A stretch of 64,000 nucleotides of DNA. Origin: Schistocerca nitens (Eukaryota; Arthropoda; Insecta; Orthoptera; Acrididae). Positions 32,973 to 42,828 of the stretch are shown piece by piece. The position numbers and the translations under genes are program-made. Each line of letters opens with the position of its first letter. The stretch's first letter is position 1. The notes under the pieces are model-generated. The model ran no database searches, had not been told where the DNA came from, and was given only the letters and a program-made list of their open reading frames with translations. The DNA lies in assembly GCF_023898315.1 (NCBI RefSeq), contig NC_064616.1, positions 294,290,934 to 294,354,933 on the forward strand, written 5' to 3'.

Positions 32973-34038
32973 TACCATCCTCCACACCTACAAATCCTTA
33001 ATCTGTCCCATCCTCTGTTATGCCAGTCCTGCCTGGATATCTGCCCCCCCCCCCCAAATTCTATAAGTCCCTGCAGATCCTTGAGCATCATGCACTCCAC
33101 CTCGCCTTCCGTATATGCCTCCCGTCCCCCATGCGGATCCTCTATGATCTCATTCCTTTCCCCTGTCTGCTCCTATTCCTCGAACATATCCGCATCCTCT
33201 ACACCTCTCGCCGTCTTGAACCCCCTCACCCCCTGGTTTCTCCTCTCCTCTCCGATCCCCGCCCCCTGCCACGTCTTCACCGTTGTGTCCCCCCTACCCT
33301 CCATCTCTACACCCTACATCTCCTTTCCCAAGGTGGCTTCCATCAACTCCCCCTCCCGGATGATGCCCTCTCTCCCTCCATTTATCCCTCCTATCAACTC
33401 TGATCCTCACTCTCCCTCCTTTCCTCTGTCCTTTCCCTAGGCTCCCTCTTCCCCCCTTCTGTCCTGTTTTCTCCCCACTCAACCTCTCCCTACCTCCCTT
33501 GTCCTCCCCCCCTCCCGAGTCCTTTTGTATTCCCCTCCTCTGCCTACCCCACTCCCTGTCGCTTCTGCCCAGCGCCCCCCACCCCTCTTATGGGTCCTCA
33601 TCCTCCATCAGCTCCTTTCCCGGCTCCCCCCCTTCTTTTTTTTCCCCATCATCTTTCCAGTTTCCCCCCACCTGCTCTCGGCTGTGGTCTGTCACATTTG
33701 ACAACTTTTTAGTGCAGTGTTCCAGTGACTGTTCAGTGTTGTTCGTCTTTCTCGTGTTGCGAACAGAAACCATGCTGTCGCTGGGTGTGAATTTTATGTC
33801 TTTTGCTTTGTATGTATTTTCTTAGCGTCATCATCCCTCTGTTCTTTGTTTTAAGTTCTACGATTTCTTTTCGCCATGTTACTCTTTAAGTCTCCGATTT
33901 TATCGCCTGTTTTTATTATTTATTCTCTTCATCTTTCTAACAAAGTCTGTAGGCTGAAGAGCGGCATACTAAGCTGCTGCCAGCCCGCCCCCTTCGGGGG
34001 GAATTGAAATTCAATAAAGGAAAAAAAAAAAAAAAACA
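32973..34038 (+). mobile_element. 5'-truncated LINE insertion with poly-A and 13-bp target duplication
   Basis: An exact CACAGGTACGAAT duplication at 32960-32972 and 34039-34051 brackets the insertion. Its plus strand begins in a LINE RT C-terminal region (CQSCLDICPPPPKFYKSLQI, then LEHHALHLAFRICLPSPMR), continues to LPLPDDALSPSIYPSYQL with a stop at about 33401, then a pyrimidine-rich 3' UTR, and ends AATTGAAATTCAATAAAGG with an A-rich tail. It is a textbook target-primed insertion, dead on arrival because the enzyme domains are absent. The exact duplication and intact tail suggest a fairly recent event. Clade uncertain (R1/I/jockey-like). Confidence 0.9.
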
Positions 34039-34051
34039 CACAGGTACGAAT

Positions 34052-34767
34052 ATTTTGGTTCTCTGTCTAAATGTGTTAGAAATATTGAAGGTAATGTACT
34101 GTACAAGATTTGTTAGTTCAGTAACTCAGTTTCTTACAGTGCGTTACTTGCGTTGATTAGATTATATGCTGTTTAGACAGAGGTCCACGTCTTCGAGCAT
34201 TCTTTCCACTGTGCGGCAGTGCTCTCGATTTTTTGGCACTGCACTGGCACACTATAATTTCTCCTATGCATATTTCTATATATCTACATTCACCTCGAGT
34301 ACTTTACGTACTTAGTTTGTTTTGATTGCTGCGGAAGGCATTCACCTTCTGTTTTGTTCTTGTGGCTGTATAGAAGAACGCACGAAAATAACGTAGGTGC
34401 CAAAAACGTGAACGATAAAAAAGTAATTTTAAACATGAGTACTGTTTGTAATGTCGGTAAACTGACTTGTAAGAAATACCACGATTGCTACAGTGACTAC
34501 TGAGGATACTTTAAATAAAATTAAATCCGTCTGGTCCAAATAAAAGTATTTTTTTTCCCTTAGAGCACGTATTATTGTCGGTTGCAAACTTAGATCCCAC
34601 TTTTTAAAACTGAGTTACTTTCTATTTCGGCGACAACATGGCCATCTAATAGGACCCGGGTAGGGGTCTCGTCCTCAAGGGAATTTAATCTGTGCTGTTT
34701 CCCTGTGGGATGCATAGTTCTCGAGATGTTTTTACATCTCGACTCAAATAACTCACCCTGTAAATGA
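34052..34767. other. No gene recognised
   Basis: AT-rich DNA following the truncated LINE insertion. No family recognised. Confidence 0.35.
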
Positions 34768-34779
34768 GGAAACATTGTT

Positions 34780-34983
34780 CAAAATGGTTCAAATGGCTCT
34801 GAGCACTAAGGGACTTAACTTCTGAGGACATCAGTCCCCTATAACTTAGAACTACTTAAACCTAACTAACCTAAGGACATCACACACATCCATGCCCGAG
34901 GCAGGATTCGAACCTGCGACCGTAGCGGTCGCGCGGTTCTAGATTGTAGCGCCTAGAACCGCTCGGCCACACCGGCCGGCGGC
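34780..34983 (-). mobile_element. SINE-A, full length, 12-bp target duplication
   Basis: Minus orientation with complete head (CCGCTCGGCCACACCGGCC on the plus strand). Exact duplication GGAAACATTGTT at 34768-34779 and 34984-34995. Confidence 0.94.
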
Positions 34984-34995
34984 GGAAACATTGTT

Positions 34996-35440
34996 TGATA
35001 ACAACTATTGTAATATTAAATGAGACAGTGACAAAATATGAGAGCGGTCTAAGACCTAACGTATAAGGAAGGGCTGTGCACTCCTGCAGCCGGCGGTACA
35101 ACGGTAACCAGTTACCAGCTGGCCGCGTTTTTTATGGAAATTGGCGTTCTCTCGAGTGCATTAACTCCTTTCCACGTGTCAACAGAGCAGCACTTGCGGC
35201 GGCGCCAAGTACCCGGAAAGTTTACACAGGCGTACGAGCCGAGCCGTAAAAACCTCTGTGTGCGCATCCTATCACAACAAACAGCAGCTGTCACGCTGGA
35301 CAGCAGCAGCCGACTGTTGACAGCCCGACTGGCAATGGGGACCAACTCTCTTTGATTTTGTGTTCCCAAATTATGAATGCGACACCACTTTGTTTTGTTC
35401 AGAAGGGCCTATATCATTAACACTAGGCTGTTGTCTGGAA
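34996..35440. other. No gene recognised
   Basis: Mixed DNA with a 73-codon plus-strand frame (35134-35355) lacking known motifs. Confidence 0.35.
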
Positions 35441-35444
35441 CTTT

Positions 35445-36900
35445 AGAACACTTTAATACGTTAGTGAGATTTCTGGAGGCCGGAAATCTCTTCTGTAGAA
35501 ACCAACATGGATTCCGCAAACAACGATCGCCCAAAAGGCAGTAGATACCAGCGCCCAGGTTGACGCCATGTTCTCTGACTTCCGGAAGCCTTTCAACACG
35601 GTTCCTCACTGTCGTTTAATTAACAAAAGACGAGTGTATGGAATATCAGACTAGCTGTGTGATTGGATTGAAAAGTCATCATCAAATAGAACAAAGCACA
35701 TCATTCTTGACGGAGAGAAATCTTTAGACGTAAAATAAGCTTTGGTCGTACCTCAGAACTGTGCTATAGGATTCTTACTGTTCACAGTATGTAAAGGGTG
35801 TTTCAAAGTCTTTGCATCAAACGTCTGTGACTGATAGATGGCATCATTGGGAACAACGTTTGTTCGAGACAAACTGTTTGTTGCTGCTCCCCGGTGACGA
35901 TAGGCGTCTTTTAATATAGGTTAAGCCCCTGAGAGGTAGCAGGGCATAGTCACTCGACAGTGTGCGTGTGCTGTGTGTGTTGCCTATAATCCACTTATCT
36001 GCTCTGAGTGAAAATGGGTAGGCCGAGTTCATGATTCACTTCTAAAATACGGTTATCTGCTTAGAGGCATTCGTTATTAAGGTTTTGTTGCCGGAAATTA
36101 CTCTATCAATTGACTGGGAGTTGATAGTAGACTATGCAGATGCACCACGCCTGATTAATAGGCCCTGCTGATTCGGTGAAATCTCGTCGTCCCAAGGCCG
36201 GTGAATTTGATAAAAAGACACCTAGTTTCGCCGGGAAGCGTCAGCTAACATTTTGTCTCTAAAAAAAGTTGTTCCTCGTGACGTAATCTATCACTGCTAA
36301 ACATCTCACGCAAAGAATTTGAAACATCCTCTATAAATGAACTAGTGGTTAACATCGAAAGCTCCACGAGGCTGTTCGTGGACGATGCTGTTGTATACAG
36401 AGAGTTGCAACACTAGAAAACTGTAGCGAACTGCAGGAAGACTTTCAGAGGATCGACTTTTGGTACAGGGACTGACAGTTGACCCTCAAAGTAAATGTAA
36501 CGTACTACGCATAAATAGGCGTATAAACCCGTAGTGGTATGATCAATCGACTACCGAAAAAGCACTGCAAGCATTAATATCCATTAAATATTTGGAAGAA
36601 TGCGTACGGAGCTATTTAAAATAGAACGACCATAGAAAATAAATCGCAGAAAAGGCAGATATGAGACTGTGATTCATTGGAAGAATCAACAGGAAGTGTA
36701 ATCTAACCATGAAGGAGACTGTTTACGATACACTCGTTCAACCCATACCTGAATATCGTTCGTCGGTGTGAGACGTGTATGAGAAGAAATGGACAGAAGA
36801 AATAGAGAACATCCGAACAAGAGCAGCACGATCCACCACAGGTTCATTTAAAAATGTGTATCTTGCGAAAAGGCCATGAAGGTAAAATTAGAGAGATTGT
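35445..36900 (+). pseudogene. LINE reverse transcriptase relic, interrupted by a short inverted-repeat element
   Basis: Plus-strand readings in shifting frames recover RT blocks: FLEAGNLFCRNQHGFRKQRS, then after the insertion at about 35793-36332 INELVVNIESSTRLFVDDAV with VYRELQH (catalytic DD kept), followed by thumb-region and C-terminal sequence such as KGRYETVIHW. The relic resembles the CR1-like LINE at 320-5130 (GFHKQRSCETQLA there). Many stops and frameshifts. Confidence 0.6.
35793..36332. mobile_element. Short inverted-repeat (MITE-like) insertion in LINE relic
   Basis: The left end reads AGGGTGTTTCAAAGTCTTTGC; the right end, reverse-complemented, reads AGGATGTTTCAAATTCTTTGC. The LINE coding sequence resumes on the other side with only a few bases lost or gained, and the junctions allow a TA duplication. 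About 540 bp, no recognisable transposase. Probably a non-autonomous Tc1/mariner-type element. Its limits are accurate to a few bases. Confidence 0.65.
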
Positions 36901-37369
36901 AGCTCATACAAGTTGTTACCAACAATCGTTCTTCCAGTGGACCATTTGCAATTACAACAGGAATAGGACAGCGTAACAGTAATACCCAAAGTACCACACA
37001 ACCATGAGGTGGTTTGCGGAGTATAAAGTACATGTAGCTTCCTGTTTTCAATTCACTGAAGCCCTTCGTAACAAAACCAAATCCGTTGTGCTCTTGGTGA
37101 CCGAGAAATATTAACACAAAAGACAACGGCACTCTTCCACTGGTAACTTCTGTGAATCAGTCCAATCGGTATACCGATAGTGGTTGCGGGATGGTTAAGG
37201 CACTGAACACGATTTCGAGTGTAGTGGTGTTGAAATTTCTGTTCAGGAAGCGGGAATTAGATTTTCTATGATTTCCCTAATTTATTTTATGCGCTTGCGG
37301 TTTCTTAAAAAACTGCCACAGCTGATTCCTTCCTTCAACTTATCTACCTGAGCTACAAGCGAGTAGATA
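36901..37369. other. No gene recognised
   Basis: No motif seen. The frame at 37132-36848 (minus) is not recognised. Confidence 0.35.
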
Positions 37370-37375
37370 CTTCTG

Positions 37376-38708
37376 AATTACCGTCCAATCTCCCTTCTAA
37401 CAGCTTTATCCAAAATTTTTGAGAAAGTAATGTATTCAAGAGTAGCTTCACATATCTGTAAAAATGAAGTACTAACAAAATGTCAGTTTGGTTTCCAGAA
37501 AGGTTTTTCAGCAGAAAATGCCATATATGCTTTCACCAATGAAATTTTGAATGATCTGAATAACCGAACACCACCCATTGGGATTTTTTGTGATCTCTCA
37601 AAGGCTTTTGATTGTGTAAATCATGAAATTCTGCTAGACAAGCTCAAGTATTGTGGCATGAGTGGGATAGTGCACAAATGGTTTAATTCGTACCTAACTG
37701 GAAGAGGTCAGAAAGTTGAAATATGTAGTTCTCATAACATGCAAAGATCAGCACATTCCTCAAACTGGGGAACTATCAAGAATAGGGTTCCACAAGGGTC
37801 AGTCTTGGGTCCTTTGTAGTTCTTAATATATATTAAAGACTTGCCATTTTTATATTCATGAAGAGGCAAAGTTAGTTCTCTTTGCTGATGATACAAGTAT
37901 AGTAATCACACCTGACAAACAAGAATTAACTGATGAAATTGTCAATACTGTCTTTCAGAAAATTACTAAGTGGTTCCTTGTAAATGGACTCTCACTGAAT
38001 TTTGATAAGACACAGTACATACAGTTCTGTACAGTGAATGGTATGATGCCATTAATAAATATAGACCTTAATCAGAAGCATATAGCTAAGGTAGAATATT
38101 CCAAATTTTTAGGTGTGTCCATTGATGAGAGATTAAATTGGAAGAAACACATTGATGATCTGGGGAAACGTTTTGAGTTCAGCTACTTATGCAATAAGGG
38201 TCATTGAAAATTTTGGTGATAAACATCTTAGTAAATTAGCTTACTACACCTATTTTCACTCATTGCTTTCATATGGCATCATATTTTGGGGTAATTCATC
38301 ACTGAGGAATAAAGTATTTATTGCACAAAAGCGTGTAATCAAAATAATAGCTGGAGTCCACCCAAGATCATCCTGCAGACATTTATTTAAGGATCTAGGG
38401 ATATTCACAGTAGCTTCTCAGTATATATACTCTCTTCTGAAATTTGTTATTAACAACCAAACCCAATTCAAAAGTAAAGCAGTGTGCATAATTACAATAC
38501 TAGGAGAAAGGATGATCTTCACTATTCAAGATTAAATCTAACTTTGGCGCAGAAAGGGGTGAATTATAATGGCACTAAAGTCTTTGGTCACTTACCAAAT
38601 AGCATCAAAAGTCTGACAGATAACCAACAAGTATTTAAGAAGAAATTGAAAGAATTTCTGAATGACAACTCCTTCTACTCCATAGAGGAATTTTTAGATA
38701 TAAATTAA
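37376..38708 (+). pseudogene. LINE reverse transcriptase, few breaks
   Basis: RT blocks in order on the plus strand: ISLLTALSKIFEKVMYSRVA, LTKCQFGFQKGFSAENAIYA, GIFCDLSKAFDCVNHEILLD, RVPQGSVLGPL, then in another frame FADDTSIV (catalytic DD), INIDLNQKHIAKVEYSKFLG, and in a third frame AYYTYFHSLLSYGIIFWGNS, ending KKKLKEFLNDNSFYSIEEFL before the stop at 38706-38708. The catalytic motif and thumb are present. Breaks occur at about 37820, 38150 and 38480. The endonuclease is absent. Confidence 0.82.
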
Positions 38709-38820
38709 GAAAAAAAAACAAAAAATATTTAAAAAATAAAAATAAGTAAATAAAACAAATGTTGATGGTGTTAAGACAGCAACCAGCCACAAATTTACTT
38801 TGAGTTCCTTTATTCAAAGG

Positions 38821-38867
38821 AAACCGTTACCGGTTTCGAATCGTTGCGATTCATCATCAGACGGTTT
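38821..38867 (-). ncRNA. Hammerhead-ribozyme-like motif, left arm
   Basis: Minus-strand copy of the motif at 40927-40973. It has the same CTGATGA and GAAA boxes and the same helices, with loop II reading CAA in place of GAA. See the right-arm entry for the layout. Confidence 0.6.
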
Positions 38868-39440
38868 ACACGCTTTCTTTCTACATTTGGTGTGTTTTTA
38901 TAGATTAATTGTCCTAAAATATAGATAAAACATAATTACAAACACGCTACACACAGATGGTTGCGTTGCAGATTTTCGTTGTATGTGACTTACGTGAAAC
39001 GTCGGTTTCGAGTGTTTGTTTCCATAACGTTCATCCAATCGATGTAAATGCATTCGCATTGCATCCTCGTTGTTGCACACGTAATAGTTCTCACTATACA
39101 CTTTAGATCTGTCCGCTGAGATCATTCCAACCACGCACCACATGTTTTGGTACATACAAAGAGCTTACAAACATATAGGTGTCACAGATGCTATAATGTA
39201 TCGTAACATGTGACGATGATGTCCTATGTTTGGAAAGAATCATATATTCTTTTACAAAACTGTAATGTCTTTTACATTAGTACAGAGATTTTTTTTTTTT
39301 TGCTAATTTAATTATAAAGGTTTTTATATATATTTAGAACTGTATTGGTAAAATAGTACATTATTTTATTACATTTGGCAGCATGAGAATTATAGTAACA
39401 TATAAATTTTCCACTTGATCTGCAGATAGGTGTATTAATA

Positions 39441-39842
39441 TTATTTGCTATGGAGGCTGGAAAGTAATTTTTGAAAATTTTTCAGGAAAGGGGTGTTAGC
39501 CAACTCTGTTTGTTCATTAAGGATATAGTCTGGGGTGCTGTTTTTGTGTGTGTGAATTTCTAATTCTTCTAATATATTCATAGTGGCCCCTTTTTCTGTT
39601 AGATGTAAAATCTTTAAATTGTCCTCAATGTTTGCTACTGAATGGTTTTCTTCAGCAATATGGGCTGCAAATGCTGATTTGTTCAAGTTACCAAGTCTTA
39701 GAGCGTCCATATGTTCTTTATATCTAATTTCAAAACTTCTGCCTGTCTGTCCAATGTAGAATTTTGGGCATGTATCACATTTGAGTTTGTATATTCCTGA
39801 TTTACGGTAGGGACTCTTGGAGGTGTTTACATCATGGATCAC
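39441..39842 (-). CDS. Penelope-like GIY-YIG endonuclease domain (left arm, 5'-truncated)
   Basis: 133 codons, with MIHDVNTSKSPYRKSG followed by IYKLKCDTCPKFYIGQTGRS. The GIY-YIG signature appears as GIYKL...FYIGQT with a CxxC (CDTC) between them, as in Penelope-like elements. RYKEHM (catalytic Arg region) and HIAEENH (His) follow, and the frame ends KNFQKLLSSLHSK. The domain normally lies C-terminal to RT and nicks the target. The ATG is internal to the original protein; RT and the true start are lost at the palindrome centre. It cannot mobilise itself. Confidence 0.85.
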   Translation of the reverse strand: MIHDVNTSKSPYRKSGIYKLKCDTCPKFYIGQTGRSFEIRYKEHMDALRLGNLNKSAFAAHIAEENHSVANIEDNLKILHLTEKGATMNILEELEIHTHKNSTPDYILNEQTELANTPFLKNFQKLLSSLHSK

Positions 39843-39947
39843 TTTTTGTTGTAATTTATTATTTGTGGAAAAGCTGATTTTGATATTTTTCTTCTTTTTA
39901 TAAATATCAAAATCAGCTTTTCCACAAATAATAAATTACAACAAAAA

Positions 39948-40349
39948 GTGATCCATGATGTAAACACCTCCAAGAGTCCCTACCGTAAATCAGGAATATA
40001 CAAACTCAAATGTGATACATGCCCAAAATTCTACATTGGACAGACAGGCAGAAGTTTTGAAATTAGATATAAAGAACATATGGACGCTCTAAGACTTGGT
40101 AACTTGAACAAATCAGCATTTGCAGCCCATATTGCTGAAGAAAACCATTCAGTAGCAAACATTGAGGACAATTTAAAGATTTTACATCTAACAGAAAAAG
40201 GGGCCACTATGAATATATTAGAAGAATTAGAAATTCACACACACAAAAACAGCACCCCAGACTATATCCTTAATGAACAAACAGAGTTGGCTAACACCCC
40301 TTTCCTGAAAAATTTTCAAAAATTACTTTCCAGCCTCCATAGCAAATAA
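39948..40349 (+). CDS. Penelope-like GIY-YIG endonuclease domain (right arm, 5'-truncated)
   Basis: Reverse-complement twin of the frame at 39842-39441, with identical residues throughout. Open sequence extends a little upstream of the ATG toward the palindrome centre (KISFSTNNKLQQKV), consistent with the end of the RT-to-endonuclease linker. No promoter is visible. Function would be as for the left copy. Keeping the same intact frame in both arms indicates that the inverted doubling is recent. Confidence 0.85.
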   Translation: MIHDVNTSKSPYRKSGIYKLKCDTCPKFYIGQTGRSFEIRYKEHMDALRLGNLNKSAFAAHIAEENHSVANIEDNLKILHLTEKGATMNILEELEIHTHKNSTPDYILNEQTELANTPFLKNFQKLLSSLHSK

Positions 40350-40926
40350 TATTAATACACCTATCTGCAGATCAAGTGGAAAATTTATATGTTACTATAA
40401 TTCTCATGCTGCCAAATGTAATAAAATAATGTACTATTTTACCAATACAGTTCTAAATATATATAAAAACCTTTATAATTAAATTAGCAAAAAAAAAAAA
40501 AAAAATCTCTGTACTAATGTAAAAGACATTACAGTTTTGTAAAAGAATATATGATTCTTTCCAAACATAGGACATCATCGTCACATGTTACGATACATTA
40601 TAGCATCTGTGACACCTATATGTTTGTAAGCTCTTTGTATGTACCAAAACATGTGGTGCGTGGTTGGAATGATCTCAGCGGACAGATCTAAAGTGTATAG
40701 TGAGAACTATTACGTGTGCAACAACGAGGATGCAATGCGAATGCATTTACATCGATTGGATGAACGTTATGGAAACAAACACTCGAAACCGACGTTTCAC
40801 GTAAGTCACATACAACGAAAATCTGCAACGCAACCATCTGTGTGTAGCGTGTTTGTAATTATGTTTTATTTATATTTTAGGACAATTAATCTATAAAAAC
40901 ACACCAAATGTAGAAAGAAAGCGTGT

Positions 40927-40973
40927 AAACCGTCTGATGATGAATCGGAACGATTCGAAACCGGTAACGGTTT
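40927..40973 (+). ncRNA. Hammerhead-ribozyme-like motif, right arm
   Basis: Layout on the plus strand: AAACCGT (40927-40933), box CTGATGA (40934-40940), one extra T, a helix GAATCG/CGATTC with GAA loop (40942-40956), box GAAA (40957-40960), CCGG, T and A (40961-40966), then ACGGTTT (40967-40973), which pairs with the first seven bases. This is the order of a type-I hammerhead with a very short helix III and a predicted cleavage after GTA at 40966. Hammerheads are documented in Penelope-like elements. The extra T before helix II is non-canonical, so activity is unproven. Confidence 0.65.
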
Positions 40974-41264
40974 CCTTTGAATAAAGGAACTCAAAGTAAA
41001 TTTGTGGCTGGTTGCTGTCTTAACACCATCAACATTTGTCTTCAAAAACAGCCACGGTCTCCAACATGTCATCATATGACAAAATTGCATGAAGTAAATA
41101 AAAAACACAAAAAAATTAAAAAAGTTGTTATATTAACTTAGGTATGTTGTTAAATTAACTTAATTATGTCATGTATTGGAAAATTTGACTCGTTCCACAT
41201 CATTATGAAATATCGTATTCATGATCCATGGAACTAGTATTAATCTAATCTAATCTAATCTAAT

Positions 41265-42130
41265 CTGAAAATCCTTCGCTGCCGACGGTGCGGTAAATCG
41301 CAATCATGTTTGGCGTATTATGAGCAGAAAATGGAATCCCCATCGTTGAGAATGCTGCTTATATTTTCAAAAACTGAGATAAATGCTCAAGTGCAAAGAT
41401 AAACATTTCGGAAAACTTCGAAAGCGACAGGATTTCGTTTGAAAAAAAAAAATATGAAAACAAGGAAATATGCTAACAGAACATTCGTTGCAAGGGGTGT
41501 CGAATACTTAAAGGAATCATAAATAATGAATAGGCGCCAAATATAACAGTGGTATTCATGGACTAAATGTGCTGCGTCTGCATTATACCACGAAAAAGTG
41601 CAGACAGCATGAAGCAATTCCGGGTGTAATGACCAACAGCAGTACAGGCCAAAAAGCAATTGTTGTCCACGCTGTAGGAGCAACGGGTTTCGTAGAGGGA
41701 GCGGAGTTCATTTACGATTCGAAATCTAAATCCCAAGATTGTCGCGATGATATGAAGGTTCTTGATAAAACACCGTATCATACTGTTCAGACAAATAAAG
41801 TCCTCATTACTGAAATTCGCAAAAAAAGGCATGACTGAATGGCTCATTCTGTGTAAAATGAATTTTGAACCGAACTTAATAAGACATGAGCTTTTACAAA
41901 TCGTGCGATGTTATACTCCAAAGCCTATTTTTAAAGCAGATGACATTTTAAAACAAAATGGTGATACTGTTTTTAGGCTGCCACTATACTACAGTGATTT
42001 GAAACCTATAGGACTAATCTGGAATACGGCGAAACAAAAAATTTGCAGTTAAAGTTTCGTCTATTAATTTAACTACTCTAAAACAAATAACCGAAGAGTT
42101 TTTAAGAGTATCCGGCATGACTGAATAAAA
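41265..42130 (+). pseudogene. Tc1/IS630-like DDE transposase relic
   Basis: Plus-strand readings give CRQHEAIPGVMTNSSTGQKA, IVVHAVGATGFVEGAEFIYD, a gap where the second catalytic Asp block would be (about 41755, reading LDKTPYHTVQTNKVL), then WLILCKMNFEPNLIRHELLQ, LQIVRCYTPKPIFKADDILK and VFRLPLYYSDLKPIGLIWNT, with the usual 'NPIELIWN' block reading KPIGLIWN. The layout matches a widespread insect Tc1-like subfamily with an extended insertion before the last block. At least two frame changes; the terminal Glu is replaced by Gly. No inverted ends found. Confidence 0.65.
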
Positions 42131-42826
42131 ACTTACGTACATGTGGAAGGAATTGAAAGTGAATATTGGCGCAGAGATGGGTTAATGGAGGAAGCAATAG
42201 AGAGTATAATAATAAGTGTTGGTCTGTAAAGTGAAGATGAACATGACGATGACAGTGATACGGAAACTGTCAAGTCGGATGAAATCGGAACGAATTCCAG
42301 TTAAAAACACACAGCAGGTGAACAATTTGGCGTGTACCCCTTGTGTGATGAACCTTTCCACTTCATAACTTTAATCACTAAGGTTATTGCAATTTTCATT
42401 GCGTAACTTAATTTTACCGTCCTTCCTCCCCTCTACAGCGCTGATTGAGCATTGATTCACGATAAGCCGACCGAAGCGCCCTCACTCTGAAGTGCAATAA
42501 TATTGCAGCCGGCTAATACAAGCCGAGCTCCCACTGGAGATGCTATACACTTGCCTCCGTCTGGTCCAAGAAGCCGCTCATTCATCCATTTACAAGGAGT
42601 CAGATAGATTAATTTGGAATTAAATTCTTTGTGTAGTTGGCATTTTTCACACGCATCGACTATCGTGAGAAATTAAACTTATGGGAAGCGCCAAAAAATA
42701 TCGAACTTCTAGATTTGTATTGCAACTCTTGGTTGACAAGCCAAGTAACTTCCCCGCACAGATTTCATATAATTGTCTGCAACATGCTCACCAGTGGGGT
42801 AGCTTATGTCAGCAGTGGGTCACAAA
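42131..42826. other. No gene recognised
   Basis: The first part (to about 42300) may be the 3' tail of the transposase relic, with acidic codons GATGAACATGACGATGACAG. The rest is unrecognised. Confidence 0.35.
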
Positions 42827-42828
42827 TA

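Larger units (their letters stand above)
38755..41039. repeat. Near-perfect palindrome of two Penelope-like element copies
   Basis: Arms 38755-39888 and 39902-41039 are reverse complements around a 13-base loop (39889-39901). Differences I could find are one base at the ribozyme-like loop (38846 region against 40948) and a homopolymer length difference (13 T at about 39289-39301 against 17 A at about 40489-40505). Each arm is a 5'-truncated Penelope-like copy with its 3' end pointing outward, so the two copies lie head to head. The 133-residue frame in each arm gives identical protein. The palindrome is inserted in a LINE 3' UTR. Confidence 0.93.
37370..41264 (+). mobile_element. LINE (jockey/CR1-like) with a palindrome inserted in its 3' UTR
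   Basis: RT coding sequence occupies about 37370-38708 and the 3' UTR continues to 38754, then resumes at 41040 and ends in repeated TCTAA units (about 41236-41264, TAATCTAATCTAATCTAATC). The Penelope-like palindrome 38755-41039 sits between. The 5' part (endonuclease, ORF1) is missing, so this copy is 5'-truncated. It carries a few frame changes within RT, fewer than the other LINE relics, so it is moderately young. Confidence 0.8.

Noticed and set aside
33020-33440. A proline/leucine-rich host protein from the long C/T-rich open frames.
   Set aside because: One frame continues from the LINE RT C-terminus and ends before the LINE 3' UTR; the others are overlapping frames kept open by low purine content.
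38755-41039. A CRISPR-like or bacterial palindromic structure.
   Set aside because: The arms are a retroelement coding region in a eukaryotic repeat landscape. No short regularly spaced repeats with spacers exist anywhere in the window.
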